In this document: positions 16,646 through 26,565 of the stretch, piece by piece
Layout of the letters: each line of letters begins with the position of its first letter
How positions within the stretch are numbered: the stretch's first letter is position 1
Assembly: GCA_022508505.1 (NCBI GenBank)
Contig: JAFLVC010000011.1
Span: 1-64,000 of the forward strand
Length of the DNA: 64,000 bases
From: Clostridiales bacterium
GTDB lineage: Bacteria > Bacillota > Clostridia > Christensenellales > Pumilibacteraceae
Direction: 5' to 3'
Made by a program: the position numbers and the translations under genes
The notes under the pieces: generated by a model
Databases searched by the model: none
What the model was told of the DNA's origin: nothing
Seen by the model: only the letters and a program-made list of their open reading frames with translations

Positions 16646-16852
16646 AAATGAAATTGCTTGCTGCGCAAGCAGTGAAATTTTTAGCCTTGCGACTAAAAAT
16701 GAAATTTTGCTTCGCAAAATGAAATAAAATTCGCCTTGTAATGTGCGAAGCACATTTCATATTCCGCAAGGAATATTTCATAGCGAAGCTATTTCACTCG
16801 CCGTAAGGCGAATTTCATTGGGTGTTTGTGATATTCCCTATCACAAACACCC
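16646..16852. repeat. Array of about eight short palindromes separated by ATGAAAT/TTTCAT
   Basis: In about 200 bases I see successive small hairpins with different stems (GCTTG/CAAGC, TTTTAG/CTAAAA, ATTTTGC/GCAAAAT, AATGTGC/GCACATT, ATATTCC/GGAATAT, ATAGC/GCTAT, TCGCC/GGCGA). They are separated by GAAAT, ATGAAAT or TTTCAT. The last member is a 14-bp perfect stem, GGGTGTTTGTGATA with loop TTCCC. The stems differ while the spacers are shared, the opposite of a CRISPR. Similar arrays are, from memory, scattered in gut Clostridia. No ORF is credible here. Confidence 0.75.
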
Positions 16853-16877
16853 GGAAGCCGCGCTTTTTGTTTGTGGT

Positions 16878-18755
16878 CTATTCGTCCGACGGTTTGTCGT
16901 TTTCCTTTACGTCGGTTTTTTCCTTTTCAGCAGTCTTGTCGTTTTCGGCGTCCTTTTTCGCCGTCGACTTGATCGGCTTTTTGGTAGACGGTTTCTTTGC
17001 CGCCGTACCGCTCTTTGACGCAGACTTTACGCCCGACCTTTTGACAACTTCGATATTGCTCTTTGCAGCGGTCGCTTGAGCGTGCTTCTTCTCTTCCGCT
17101 TCCTTTTCTTGCTTTGGTTCTTCCGTCGTCTGCTCTTCCGTCGGCTTTTCGTCCGTCTCTTCCCTGTCGTTTTCCTGCTCGATTGTTTCGACTTCGTGCG
17201 TGTCTATTTCTATTTCCTCTTCTGTTTCCTCGTTCTTTGCGGTATCGCCCGATTGTTCGGACGTGCCGACGTGGGACGGACCGCCGCGAAGTATAGACGT
17301 GATAAGCGAGAACGGATCGTCGAAATCGACCGCAGGGTCGTTGTTGGGCACACCCGGGAAGATTTCCTCATCAGGCTGTTTGACGTCGATGTATATCTCG
17401 TCGTCCTTTTGGTCCTCATAGTCCATGCCGAACACCGCCATTTTCATTTTGCGCGGGGTGGGCGCGACAATCGGATATTTCTTTGTAAGGCGGTACGTCA
17501 CAAACATCATGACCGCTCCTGCCACGGCGGCTATGCCGAGCACGACGAGGTTCCACACCCAGCCCTTGGTGAGAACGTCGGTGTCAGGGAAATGATCGCG
17601 GTCGTAGCTCATTGTGTCGATAAAATCCGCCGCCTTGAGCCCCTCGACGACGAGCGTCGCCGCCGCCGCCATTTTTTTGCCGTAATCGGGATACAGCTTT
17701 TTAAGGTTTGCGAGGGTGTCTTTTTCGGTGAGCTCGACACTGTCGTTTTTTGCCGACTCGGCGTCGGTCAGGTCAATCGTTTCCCAATTGGCGCCGATGA
17801 GGTTTAGCGTGGGGATATTGTGATTGAAAAACACGGCAAAGTCGCCGTTCATCGCCCACTGATAATACGGAATGCCGTTAAGCGCCGAAAAGCTCGTAAT
17901 TGCGGGGCTTTTCTGCGTTACCTTGTAAATATCCAACCCGTTTTCCTTTGCAATGCCGTCGAAAAACTTTTCGCGTTTTGTCTCGCGCGAATCACAGTAC
18001 GCGTACACGTGATCGACGCCCAACCGCTGAAGTTCTATCATGAGCACGGTGTTGGTCTTTTCCTGCGCCGTCATGCCCGAATAGAATTCCGATGCGCCCA
18101 AGCTCCTCAGTGCGGACGCGCCGAAAAACACAATCGTCACGCTATACTCGAGCACAGGCTTTTCAATCTGCAAGTGCTCCGCTATCGCGAGAAGCGTCGC
18201 TACGCCCGTGCCGTTGGAGAGTGCGCCGTGCGAGCGCGTGCCCGTTCCGTCGCCTTCGTACGGAGCGTCGTAGCAGTTGTCGTAATAAGCGCCGATGACG
18301 ACGTTTTTATGCGATTCGGGAATGCCTTCCGGCTCATACACCGCGACGATGTTTTGACTTGTCAAAACTCTGTCGTCCGATTTGATGTCGAACGGCTGCA
18401 CAAGCGTTTCCCACCCCGCGTCCGGCTCCGGCTCCTCGGGTTCCTCAAGCTCCTCGGGTTCTTCCGGTTCATCGGGCTCTTGGGGCGCTGCTGGTTTTAC
18501 GTAGCCGTACTTGGCGAGCTCTCTTGCGAGATATTCCGCCGCGTCCGCTTCGGCGGAGGTGTACCGTGTGCGGTCGAATCTGCCGCTCGACATAAACTCG
18601 TCGAGCTTTTGCTCCACGCTTTCCACAGATATCGTGTACGTGGAAGAATCTGCGATTTTATGCGCGGGTGCGCCGGGATCGGAACAGCCGACAAGGGCGA
18701 ACGCGGCGACGACGACGGAGAGCAATATGAACAAAACGCGCGTGAGTTTTTTCAT
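16878..18755 (-). CDS. M28 peptidase-like lipoprotein/membrane protein lacking metal ligands
   Basis: The 625-residue protein starts with a signal peptide and lipobox (ALVGCSDPG). A Glu/Pro-rich spacer follows at about 95-112, then an M28 (Zn aminopeptidase) fold at about 120-430 and a membrane helix at about 445-465. The tail is long, acidic and then lysine-rich. Family ligands appear lost: GAHYDS is GAYYDN, the ADDNASGV segment is ALSNGTGV, the FGAEE catalytic pair is FGASA, and the later aspartate is replaced in MIELQRLG. It is therefore probably a non-catalytic binding protein, which is inference. The start overlaps the upstream membrane gene (ATGA). Confidence 0.8.
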   Translation of the reverse strand: MKKLTRVLFILLSVVVAAFALVGCSDPGAPAHKIADSSTYTISVESVEQKLDEFMSSGRFDRTRYTSAEADAAEYLARELAKYGYVKPAAPQEPDEPEEPEELEEPEEPEPDAGWETLVQPFDIKSDDRVLTSQNIVAVYEPEGIPESHKNVVIGAYYDNCYDAPYEGDGTGTRSHGALSNGTGVATLLAIAEHLQIEKPVLEYSVTIVFFGASALRSLGASEFYSGMTAQEKTNTVLMIELQRLGVDHVYAYCDSRETKREKFFDGIAKENGLDIYKVTQKSPAITSFSALNGIPYYQWAMNGDFAVFFNHNIPTLNLIGANWETIDLTDAESAKNDSVELTEKDTLANLKKLYPDYGKKMAAAATLVVEGLKAADFIDTMSYDRDHFPDTDVLTKGWVWNLVVLGIAAVAGAVMMFVTYRLTKKYPIVAPTPRKMKMAVFGMDYEDQKDDEIYIDVKQPDEEIFPGVPNNDPAVDFDDPFSLITSILRGGPSHVGTSEQSGDTAKNEETEEEIEIDTHEVETIEQENDREETDEKPTEEQTTEEPKQEKEAEEKKHAQATAAKSNIEVVKRSGVKSASKSGTAAKKPSTKKPIKSTAKKDAENDKTAEKEKTDVKENDKPSDE

Positions 18756-19303
18756 GCCACACCGCCTACCGTCATGATGATTGAGATGAATGCGAGCACG
18801 CCGTAAACGGCTATAAATGCGCCCATGACGTGCGAAACGACGATGCGGTACACCGTTTTATCGACGTAGTTTTGCGAAAACGCGTACCACAAGTACAGCC
18901 CTACAAATATAAAAGTAACCGCCGGATCGAGAATGGCATTGAGTATGCCGGCATACATGGGTGCGGCTACATATATAAACTTAAGCCCGAAAAGGACGAT
19001 GTTTGCCGCAATAACGGCAAAGCAAAGGCCGTAGCGCACGGACGCTACGTCGTTTTTGAGTCCGATCTTGACGGTCACGGTTTTGAAAACAAACATCGTC
19101 AAAACCTCGTAGATTATGAGCGGGAAAATCCCGCCTATAAAAAACGCCCAGACGTCATTTGCAAACCACGCGCCGAAGCCGTACTGCTCGCCGTAGTACG
19201 CCATTGTGCCGCGCATTGTATACCAAGACATTGCGCAGTAGCTGAGATATACAAACAATCCCATTACCGGCATCGGTAGTTTCTTTTTGGCGATATTTAT
19301 CAA
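18752..19303 (-). CDS. Multi-span membrane protein, unknown
   Basis: Five to six hydrophobic helices in 183 residues, no recognised family. The ORF-track start at 19357 lies inside holA. A TTG at 19303 with GGAGG five bases upstream fits better and leaves a 20-base gap to holA. The stop overlaps the start of the M28-like gene, so holA, this gene and the M28-like gene form one operon and the two membrane proteins may work together. Confidence 0.75.
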   Translation of the reverse strand: MINIAKKKLPMPVMGLFVYLSYCAMSWYTMRGTMAYYGEQYGFGAWFANDVWAFFIGGIFPLIIYEVLTMFVFKTVTVKIGLKNDVASVRYGLCFAVIAANIVLFGLKFIYVAAPMYAGILNAILDPAVTFIFVGLYLWYAFSQNYVDKTVYRIVVSHVMGAFIAVYGVLAFISIIMTVGGVA

Positions 19304-19323
19304 ACTGACCTCCGTGTTGAGTT

Positions 19324-20271
19324 CTATCTTGCGGACGCTTGTATTACAAACGAGCACAGCGCGTCGTACTGCGATATTGCGCCCGTCTTGTAGCTGTAAT
19401 CTATGTCGGCAAGCATGTCGACAAGGGCTTTGAGCCGCGCTTTGGTGAACGCCGCGCCCTCTTCCCTAAGCTTTTGTGCGGCGTACTGCTTTATGCCGAG
19501 CGCCGCAGCGCCGCCGCTGTCGACGGCGACGGTAAACATCTTTTTAAACCTGTTGTAAAGAATGGTGAACGCCGCGACGAGATCGTTGCTCTTTGCCATG
19601 CCGTCCACTATTTTGAGCGCCCTTGCCGTGTCGCGCTTGACTATACAGTCGGTGAGCTCGAAAACGACGTACTCGGTGTCGGCGCGAACCTCGGCAATGA
19701 CGTCCGCTTCCGTTATTTCGCCGCCCGCACGAAGAAGCGCGAGCTTTTCGGACTCCTGCGTTATGCGCGACATGTACCCGCCGCAGCGGCTGTACAGCTC
19801 TTTTACCGCCCTGTCGCCTATCGTCGCGTTCATGCCCGCCGCCTGTTTTTTGACAAACGGCGCGACGTAATTTATTCCGACGCGGTTGCAATCCACCGCG
19901 GTCGCGCCCTCGGGGTACGTCGGAGCCGCCGCGCGGTTATTCCAACTGTCGTGCGGAATGTAGTCTGTCGTCACGAGCACCGCCTGAGGATTTGGCGACT
20001 TCAAGTATTCCCCGACCGCCGCCATGTCAACCTTGCCGCGCGCAATTACTACCCGCCGCTCGCCCATCAAAGGAAGCTGCATGAGCTCGTCGACAAGATC
20101 TCGCCCCGAAGCAAACTCCTTGTCGGAAACGTTAAACTCCTGCGGTGGCGCCGCAAGCTCTTTAATCATTGCGACGGCGCGCGAGATGAGGTTCTCGTCG
20201 TCGCCGTAGCAACAATAGCACGCGCAGATATTGTTCGCTTTTAGGCTCTTTTTAAGCTCGGCGAATTCCAT
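19324..20271 (-). CDS. holA: DNA polymerase III subunit delta
   Basis: HolA opens the sliding clamp within the clamp loader. The 315-residue product (start MEFAELKKSLKAN at 20271) has the divergent AAA+ N-terminal domains and the C-terminal collar typical of the family (YDALCSFVIQASA). I prefer this ATG to the track start six codons upstream because a consensus TATAAT ends only six bases before it. The upstream ATG would then lie before the transcription start. No Shine-Dalgarno is present, so the mRNA is predicted to be leaderless. Confidence 0.9.
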   Translation of the reverse strand: MEFAELKKSLKANNICACYCCYGDDENLISRAVAMIKELAAPPQEFNVSDKEFASGRDLVDELMQLPLMGERRVVIARGKVDMAAVGEYLKSPNPQAVLVTTDYIPHDSWNNRAAAPTYPEGATAVDCNRVGINYVAPFVKKQAAGMNATIGDRAVKELYSRCGGYMSRITQESEKLALLRAGGEITEADVIAEVRADTEYVVFELTDCIVKRDTARALKIVDGMAKSNDLVAAFTILYNRFKKMFTVAVDSGGAAALGIKQYAAQKLREEGAAFTKARLKALVDMLADIDYSYKTGAISQYDALCSFVIQASAR

Positions 20272-20277
20272 ATCGGT

Positions 20278-20306
20278 ATTATAATACAAATAAAAGAAAA
20301 AATCAA
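20278..20306 (-). promoter_or_regulatory. Promoter of the holA operon, predicting a leaderless mRNA
   Basis: On the minus strand TTGATT, 17 bases, TATAAT, then six bases and the ATG. Transcription should start at or one base from the initiation codon. Confidence 0.82.
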
Positions 20307-20317
20307 TCGATTTATAT

Positions 20318-20350
20318 AAAAATCGGGTTCTACCGCTGTCGAACCCGATT
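20318..20350 (-). terminator. Terminator of yetF-DUF4363 unit
   Basis: On the minus strand AATCGGGTTC, a 10-base loop, GAACCCGATT and T run, just after the DUF4363 stop and directly upstream of the holA promoter. Confidence 0.88.
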
Positions 20351-20356
20351 ATGTCG

Positions 20357-20749
20357 TTACAATATATTCGATAAGAACGGAATTCCGTCGAGGAGAATGT
20401 CGTCGATATAGTTGATAGCCGACGTTACGAATATGACGGCGTCGTTGTAGTTGTCCGATTTGACTACGCTCTCAAGGCTTACAATCTTGTCGTCGAGGGC
20501 GCGGACGGTGTTATGGTTTTGAAGTATCAAAAGAACGCGTTTGCCGCTCTCCCACTTTTTTACGAGCTTTTTGCAAAGCTCCACCGTTTCGGGGTTGTCG
20601 ACGTGCTCCTCGTTTTTTTCTATGCTGACCGCTATGCGTTCGAGGTCGGACTGCAAATCGTTATACAGTCTGTTTTCGTACACCATTTCGCCTATGATAC
20701 AGCCGACGACGACAGCGAAAACGGTGAGAATAATGATCATCTTTTTCAC
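20357..20749 (-). CDS. DUF4363 family protein
   Basis: A 130-residue protein with one N-terminal membrane anchor (residues 4-22) and a helical external part (SDLERIAVSIEKNEEHV, KKLVKKWESGKRVLLIL), typical of DUF4363. These proteins are encoded beside yetF-type genes in Clostridia. The start overlaps the YetF-like stop by 4 bases (ATGA). Function is unknown. Confidence 0.82.
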   Translation of the reverse strand: MKKMIIILTVFAVVVGCIIGEMVYENRLYNDLQSDLERIAVSIEKNEEHVDNPETVELCKKLVKKWESGKRVLLILQNHNTVRALDDKIVSLESVVKSDNYNDAVIFVTSAINYIDDILLDGIPFLSNIL

Positions 20750-21450
20750 CAGTTGCCGCCCCCCGTAATCGCAAGCTTACTGCAAAACGCCTTTTTGTGC
20801 TTAGGCGAAAAATAAGCGTTGCCGTCCTGCCGCACGTCGCAGTACAAAAGGTCCTCAAGCTTTACGCCGTGCTCCGAAAGAACGTCGGTGATGTCGGTCT
20901 GCTTGGTGCCCGAAAGCTCGAGATTTTTTTGATTTATCTTGCCGTCGACGACGAGCTCGAGCGGCAAAAGCGTGGGCTGCGCATCGCCGTTTTCGTCCTC
21001 TTCTTGCTGTTCCTTTTCCACGACGCAAAGCTGACCGTTGGTTTCGAATATGGCGTACGCTATTTCCGAAAAATCGACGTAGCCCGCCGAACGCACCGCC
21101 TCGATAAGGTCTGCCATATTCATATTCATCTTTTGAAGATTGTCGTAGACTATCCCCGACTTGTCGATGACTATCACCGAGCTTCCGCTCAATATCTTTC
21201 GCGCCTTTACCGACTTTCTCGAAATGAACGACAGCACAATGTGAAGCATTGCGAGCGTTATAATCGGAATCAAGCCGTAATAGAGCGGAATGTACGGATC
21301 GTTCATCGGAATACACGCGACCTCGGAGATGATGAGCGTTATGACGAGCTCAAAGGGCTGCATTTCGCCTATCTGCCTTTTCCCCATCAGCCTAATTACG
21401 AAGAACACCACCAAAAAAATGATAAACGACTTCAACATTACCACAAACAT
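20746..21450 (-). CDS. YetF/DUF421 family membrane protein
   Basis: A 234-residue member of the DUF421 family found in sporulating Firmicutes: three membrane helices (FIIFLVVFFVIRLMGKRQIGEMQPFE is the family hallmark), then the cytoplasmic double DUF421 domain. The ORF track extends 84 basic residues upstream into the uvrA terminator, so I start at 21450 (MFVVMLKSF). The ATG at 21438 is an alternative. An acidic insertion (QQEEDENGDAQ) sits between the two halves. Confidence 0.85.
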   Translation of the reverse strand: MFVVMLKSFIIFLVVFFVIRLMGKRQIGEMQPFELVITLIISEVACIPMNDPYIPLYYGLIPIITLAMLHIVLSFISRKSVKARKILSGSSVIVIDKSGIVYDNLQKMNMNMADLIEAVRSAGYVDFSEIAYAIFETNGQLCVVEKEQQEEDENGDAQPTLLPLELVVDGKINQKNLELSGTKQTDITDVLSEHGVKLEDLLYCDVRQDGNAYFSPKHKKAFCSKLAITGGGNW

Positions 21451-21493
21451 AGTGATTGTAGTATGGCAAAAGGCAAAAGATTTATGCCGAAGA

Positions 21494-21523
21494 AAACAAA
21501 ACCGCCGTCTATTTAAAGACGGC
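21494..21523 (-). terminator. Terminator of uvrBA
   Basis: On the minus strand GCCGTCT, short loop, AGACGGC, then GGTTTTGTTTTC, about 25 bases after the uvrA stop. Confidence 0.82.
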
Positions 21524-21548
21524 AGTGTGAGCTTACGCAGATTTAACT

Positions 21549-24368
21549 TTATTTTCCGTTCTCTTTTGCGAGAATGGATTTGAGATACTGTCCTGTCTTG
21601 CTTTCCGCGACCTCGGCGACGCGTTCGGGAAGTCCCGCCGCGACAACCTTGCCGCCCATATCGCCGCCGTCGGGACCGAGGTCGATTATATAGTCGGCGC
21701 ACTTTATTACGTCGAGGTTGTGCTCTATTACGACGACTGTATTGCCGTTGTCGACGAGGCGCGAGAGAATATCTATAAGCCGCTCTACGTCGGCGGAGTG
21801 AAGCCCCGTCGTAGGCTCGTCGAGGACGTACAAAGTGTTGCTCGTAGCGACCTTACTCAATTCCGTTGCGAGCTTAACGCGCTGCGCCTCGCCGCCCGAA
21901 AGCGTCGTCGCGGGCTGACCGAGCTTGACGTAGCCGAGTCCGACGTCAAGGAGCGTCCCCAGCTTTCGCTTTAGCGTAGGCACATTTTTAAAGAACTCGT
22001 ACGCCTCTTCTATCGTCATTTCGAGTACGTCCGCTATCGACTTGTCGCGGTACTTGACCTGCAACGTCTCGCGGTTGAAGCGCTTGCCCTTGCACACGTC
22101 GCACGGAACGTACACGTCGGGCAGGAAGTTCATTTCGATACAGATTATGCCGTCGCCCTCGCAGTTTTCGCAACGCCCGCCGCGCACATTGAATGAGAAC
22201 CGTCCCGACGTATAACCGCGTTCCTTTGCGGCGGGAAGCTCTGCAAAAAGGTCGCGTATGGTCGACATGGCGCCCGTGTACGTCGCGGGGTTTGAGCGCG
22301 GCGTACGCCCTATCGGGCTTTGGTCGATGTTTATCACCTTGTCAATGCGATCGAGTCCGTCTATGCCGTCAATCTTGCCGACGCGCTGCTTGACTGTGTT
22401 AAACCTATTGGCGGCGGCAGGATAAAGCGTCTGATTGATGAGCGACGATTTGCCACTGCCCGATACGCCTGTGATACATGTAAAAACGCCGAGCGGAATC
22501 TTGACGTCTATATTTTGAAGGTTGTTCTCCGCCGCGCCGCGAATCGTAATAAACGAGTCGGCAAGCCGCCGCTTATCGGGGATTTTGATAGTGCGCTCGC
22601 CCGACAGGAACTTGCCCGTAACCGAGCCCGAAGCGATTATATCGTCAACGGTGCCCTGCGCAATAACCTTACCTCCGTGCGTTCCCGCGCCCTCGCCGAT
22701 ATCGACTATGTGGTCTGCGGCACGCATGGTGTCCTCGTCATGCTCGACTACTATCAAGGTGTTGCCGAGGTCGCGCAGATTTTTAAGCGTATCTATCAGC
22801 TTCGCGTTGTCGCATTGGTGAAGCCCTATGCTCGGCTCGTCGAGGATATAGAGCACGCCCGACAGTCCAGAGCCTATCTGCGTGGCAAGCCTTATGCGCT
22901 GCGCCTCGCCGCCCGAAAGACTTACCGCCGAACGCGAAAGCGTCAAATATTCAAGCCCGACGTTTATCAAAAAGTCGAGCCGTGCTCTTATTTCTTTTAG
23001 CACGCGCTCGGCAATCATCGCCTTTGAAGGAGACAGCTCGAGCTTGTCGAAAAAGCCGCGCAATTTCTTTACGGGGAGCGCGCACAGCTCGTCGATATTC
23101 TTGCCGCCCACCTTGACGGAGAGCGCCTCTTTTTTTAGCCGCTTTCCTCCGCAGTCGGGGCACGGTTGGGAGTTTGTAAACCTGCCTATCTTCCACCTGA
23201 CGCCGTCGCTCGTAGTTTCCGCGAGCCTGCGCTCCAAAAACGGCACCATGCCTTCATAAGCTATGCGCTCGCTCCTGTGGTAGTGCCCCGTCGTGTACTC
23301 GACGACAAGCGGCTCGTCCTTTGCGTAAAGGATTATGTCGCGCACTTCCTTGCTCAGTTTTTTGAACGGAGTTTTGAGCGAGAAGTCGTACTTTTTGGCG
23401 AGCGCGGAAAGGCACTGCTCGAAGTGCGGCGTGCTGTCGAGCTGACCGCCGTCCAATAAGTCTACTATCGACGAATCGCCGAAAAACAGCAGTTCGGGAT
23501 CTATTTTGGTCAAAAATCCGAGACCGCCGCAAGTCGGGCACGCGCCCCACGGGCTGTTGAACGAGAACAGCCGCGGCTCGACCTCCGATATGGAAAGTCC
23601 GCAGTTTCCGCAGGTGTACTTGGTGTTGAACAGTATCTCTTTGTCGTCGTAGAACGCTATTACAAGCCCGTCCGAAAGCTTGATTGCAGTCTCCACCGAG
23701 TCTGTCAGCCGCTTTTGAATATCGGGCTCTATTACGAGACGGTCGACGACGACAGATATGTCGTGCTTGGAGTTTTTGTCGAGCTTGATTTCTTCGTCGA
23801 GCGAGTAGATACTGCCGTCGACGCGCATGCGCGAATAGCCCGACTTTTTAAAGTCCTCGAACAGCTTGACGTATTCGCCCTTCTTGCCGCGAACGACGGG
23901 CGAAATTATCATGACGCGGCTCTCATTGGGAAGCGCCATGATCTTGTCGACTATCTCGTCGACTGTCTGCTGGTGTATTTCGGAGCCGCAGTTCGGGCAG
24001 TACACGTCGCCCACGCGCGCAAACAAGAGGCGCATATAGTCGTATATTTCTGTAACCGTGCCGACGGTCGAGCGCGGATTGCGTCCTGTCGTCTTTTGGT
24101 CGATAGATATTGCGGGAGAAAGCCCGTCTATGCTGTCGACGTCGGGCTTGTCCATCTGACCGAGGAACTGCCGCGCATACGATGACAGCGATTCGACGTA
24201 CCGCCTCTGCCCTTCGGCAAATATCGTATCGAAAGCGAGCGACGTCTTACCGCTTCCCGAAAGTCCGGTAAATACGATAAACTTCTCTTTTGGGAGCGTG
24301 AGATTGATGTTTTTCAGATTGTTGGCGCGCGCGCCCTTAATCACTATTTCGTTATTCCTGTCGTCCAT
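21549..24368 (-). CDS. uvrA: Excinuclease ABC subunit A
   Basis: UvrA finds bulky DNA damage and loads UvrB in nucleotide excision repair. The 939-residue product has the expected two ABC modules: P-loops [10 protein letters not shown] (about residue 34) and [10 protein letters not shown] (about 635), signatures [12 protein letters not shown] and [12 protein letters not shown]. Zinc-finger cysteine pairs are intact, including CENCEGDG and CDVCKGKRF. It follows uvrB by 11 bases, forming a uvrB-uvrA operon. Confidence 0.99.
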   Translation of the reverse strand: MDDRNNEIVIKGARANNLKNINLTLPKEKFIVFTGLSGSGKTSLAFDTIFAEGQRRYVESLSSYARQFLGQMDKPDVDSIDGLSPAISIDQKTTGRNPRSTVGTVTEIYDYMRLLFARVGDVYCPNCGSEIHQQTVDEIVDKIMALPNESRVMIISPVVRGKKGEYVKLFEDFKKSGYSRMRVDGSIYSLDEEIKLDKNSKHDISVVVDRLVIEPDIQKRLTDSVETAIKLSDGLVIAFYDDKEILFNTKYTCGNCGLSISEVEPRLFSFNSPWGACPTCGGLGFLTKIDPELLFFGDSSIVDLLDGGQLDSTPHFEQCLSALAKKYDFSLKTPFKKLSKEVRDIILYAKDEPLVVEYTTGHYHRSERIAYEGMVPFLERRLAETTSDGVRWKIGRFTNSQPCPDCGGKRLKKEALSVKVGGKNIDELCALPVKKLRGFFDKLELSPSKAMIAERVLKEIRARLDFLINVGLEYLTLSRSAVSLSGGEAQRIRLATQIGSGLSGVLYILDEPSIGLHQCDNAKLIDTLKNLRDLGNTLIVVEHDEDTMRAADHIVDIGEGAGTHGGKVIAQGTVDDIIASGSVTGKFLSGERTIKIPDKRRLADSFITIRGAAENNLQNIDVKIPLGVFTCITGVSGSGKSSLINQTLYPAAANRFNTVKQRVGKIDGIDGLDRIDKVINIDQSPIGRTPRSNPATYTGAMSTIRDLFAELPAAKERGYTSGRFSFNVRGGRCENCEGDGIICIEMNFLPDVYVPCDVCKGKRFNRETLQVKYRDKSIADVLEMTIEEAYEFFKNVPTLKRKLGTLLDVGLGYVKLGQPATTLSGGEAQRVKLATELSKVATSNTLYVLDEPTTGLHSADVERLIDILSRLVDNGNTVVVIEHNLDVIKCADYIIDLGPDGGDMGGKVVAAGLPERVAEVAESKTGQYLKSILAKENGK

Positions 24369-24379
24369 GTCGTCTCCGT

Positions 24380-26356
24380 TTACTTGCCGCGCTTTTTGGC
24401 GTTTGCCGCCATGTCGCGCTGAAGCTCCTTAAGTTCCGCTATCCTGTCGCGGTACGAAATAGCCGTTTCAAAGTCGAGCTCTTTGCTCGCGGCGTTCATC
24501 AGCACACGCAGGCGGTCGAGCTCTTTTCCGATATCCTTCAATTCGACTTTCGATTGCTTATGCGTTATCTCGATAGTGTTTTTGATCGGCTTGATAATCG
24601 TTTTGGGCGTTATTCCGTGCTCGCGGTTGTAGTCGATTTGCACCTTGCGGCGTTCTTCGGTCTCGTCGATTGCGCGGCGCATGGAGCCCGTAATCGTGTC
24701 GCCGTACATGATAACCCTGCTCTCGCTGTTTCGCGCCGCGCGGCCTATCGTCTGAATGAGCGAGGTCTCCGAGCGCAAAAATCCTTCCTTGTCTGCGTCG
24801 AGTATGGCTACAAGCTTGACCTCGGGAATATCCAACCCCTCGCGCAGGAGGTTTATTCCGACCACGACGTCAAAGTCGCCGCGGCGAAGCGCGTTGACTA
24901 TGGAAACGCGCTCCATGGTGTCGATATCGCTGTGCAGGTACTTGACCTTAATGCCCTGCTCGGCGAGCCAATCTGTAAGGCTTTCGGACATTCGCTTTGT
25001 CAGCGTTGTAACAAGCACGCGCCCGCCGCTTGCCGTAACGTCTTTTATTTCGGTCAAAAGGTCGTCCACCTGCCCCTTAGTCGGCTTGACGGTCACAGGC
25101 GGATCGACAAGCCCCGTCGGGCGAATGACTTGTCGGGCAAACCTCCCGCCCGTAAGCTCCAGCTCGTACGGCGCGGGCGTCGCCGACACGTAAACTACTT
25201 GGTTGACGCGTTCGCGGAACTCGTCGAACTTTAACGGTCTGTTGTCGAACGCCGCAGGCAAACGGAAGCCGTAATCGACGAGCGCCGTCTTTCGCGAGCG
25301 GTCGCCGTTATACATGGCGCGAAGTTGCGGAACGGTCATGTGGCTCTCGTCAATGAACATCAAAAAGTCGCGCGGGAAATAGTCGAGAAGCGTAAACGGC
25401 GGCTGACCGGGCAGGCGGCCGTCAAAGTAGCGCGAGTAGTTTTCTATGCCCGAGCAGTACCCGATTTCCTTCATCATCTCGATATCGTAGCGAACGCGCT
25501 CGCCTATTCTCTGCGCCTCGATAAGCTTGTGATTGTCGGTAAAGAACTTGACCTGCGCCTCGCAGTCCGCCTCTATTTGATCGATAGCTTTTAAAAGCGT
25601 CGCGTGCTCGACGGCGTAGTGGCTCGCAGGAAAAATTGCCGCGTGGCTGAGCCTCGACACGACGTTGCCCGAAACGATTTCAAACTCGCTCACTCCGTCT
25701 ATCTCGTTGCCGAAAAACTCGACGCGTATTCCGTGTTCGGACATGCTCGCGGGGAAAATATCCACCGTGTCGCCGCGAACGCGAAAATCGGTGCGTTCGG
25801 GCGCCATGTCGTTTCTTTTATAGTTGATTTCGATAAGCCGCGATATGAGCGCGTCGCGGCTAATCCGATCGCCCGGGCGGACTGAAAGCGCAAGCCTGTA
25901 ATACTCCTCGGGCGCGCCGAGACCGTATATGCACGAGACCGAAGCGACGACGAGCGTGTCCCGCCTTTCGTGAAGCGAGCACGTCGCACTGTGGCGGAGC
26001 TTGTCTATCTCGTCGTTTATGGCGAGGTCCTTTTCGATATATGTGTCCGTCGACGGAATGTACGCTTCCGGCTGATAATAGTCGTAATAGCTGACGAAGA
26101 ACTCGACGCGGTTTTCGGGAAAGAACTCGCGGAACTCGTTGCAAAGCTGTGCCGCGAGCGTCTTGTTGTGCGCGAGAACAAGCGTCGGACGCTGAACGCG
26201 CTCGATTACGTTTGCCATTGTAAACGTCTTGCCGCTGCCCGTAACGCCCTTAAGTACCTGCGCCGCAAGCCCGTCCTCTATTCCGTCCGCTATTTCCTTT
26301 ATCGCCTCGGGCTGATCCCCCGTCGGCTTGTAATTGCTGTGAAGCTTAAATTCCAT
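24380..26356 (-). CDS. uvrB: Excinuclease ABC subunit B
   Basis: UvrB is the damage-verifying helicase-like subunit. The 658 residues include the Walker [12 protein letters not shown], the beta-hairpin [21 protein letters not shown], helicase motif [21 protein letters not shown], and a C-terminal UVR domain that contacts UvrC ([18 protein letters not shown]). The mRNA leader is about 40 bases with AAGGCAGAG before the ATG. I saw no obvious LexA box in the promoter. Confidence 0.99.
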   Translation of the reverse strand: MEFKLHSNYKPTGDQPEAIKEIADGIEDGLAAQVLKGVTGSGKTFTMANVIERVQRPTLVLAHNKTLAAQLCNEFREFFPENRVEFFVSYYDYYQPEAYIPSTDTYIEKDLAINDEIDKLRHSATCSLHERRDTLVVASVSCIYGLGAPEEYYRLALSVRPGDRISRDALISRLIEINYKRNDMAPERTDFRVRGDTVDIFPASMSEHGIRVEFFGNEIDGVSEFEIVSGNVVSRLSHAAIFPASHYAVEHATLLKAIDQIEADCEAQVKFFTDNHKLIEAQRIGERVRYDIEMMKEIGYCSGIENYSRYFDGRLPGQPPFTLLDYFPRDFLMFIDESHMTVPQLRAMYNGDRSRKTALVDYGFRLPAAFDNRPLKFDEFRERVNQVVYVSATPAPYELELTGGRFARQVIRPTGLVDPPVTVKPTKGQVDDLLTEIKDVTASGGRVLVTTLTKRMSESLTDWLAEQGIKVKYLHSDIDTMERVSIVNALRRGDFDVVVGINLLREGLDIPEVKLVAILDADKEGFLRSETSLIQTIGRAARNSESRVIMYGDTITGSMRRAIDETEERRKVQIDYNREHGITPKTIIKPIKNTIEITHKQSKVELKDIGKELDRLRVLMNAASKELDFETAISYRDRIAELKELQRDMAANAKKRGK

Positions 26357-26401
26357 ACTCTGCCTTATCTTTGCGCTTGTCCCGAAAACTTGTTGCCGTA
26401 T

Positions 26402-26431
26402 ATTATATCATTTATAAGCGCGCGCTGTCAA
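26402..26431 (-). promoter_or_regulatory. Promoter of uvrBA
   Basis: On the minus strand TTGACA, 18 bases, TATAAT. Confidence 0.85.
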
Positions 26432-26502
26432 TTATATAGACGCTCCGCAAAGGCATTTTTCGGAAAACAGATTTTCGGCAAAACAAAAGCGGAAACCTAC
26501 GC

Positions 26503-26531
26503 TTGATTTCCGTTTCGTTTTGTAGTACAAT
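26503..26531 (+). promoter_or_regulatory. Promoter of the AT-rich lipoprotein gene
   Basis: TTGATT, 17 bases, TACAAT, about 35 bases before the ATG. Confidence 0.75.
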
Positions 26532-26565
26532 AATGTACACAAAAACCAAAAGGAAGGTACTTAAA

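Noticed and set aside
16646-16852. Possible CRISPR array
   Set aside because: The stems differ from unit to unit, spacing is irregular, the constant part is only 6-7 bases, and no cas gene is near.
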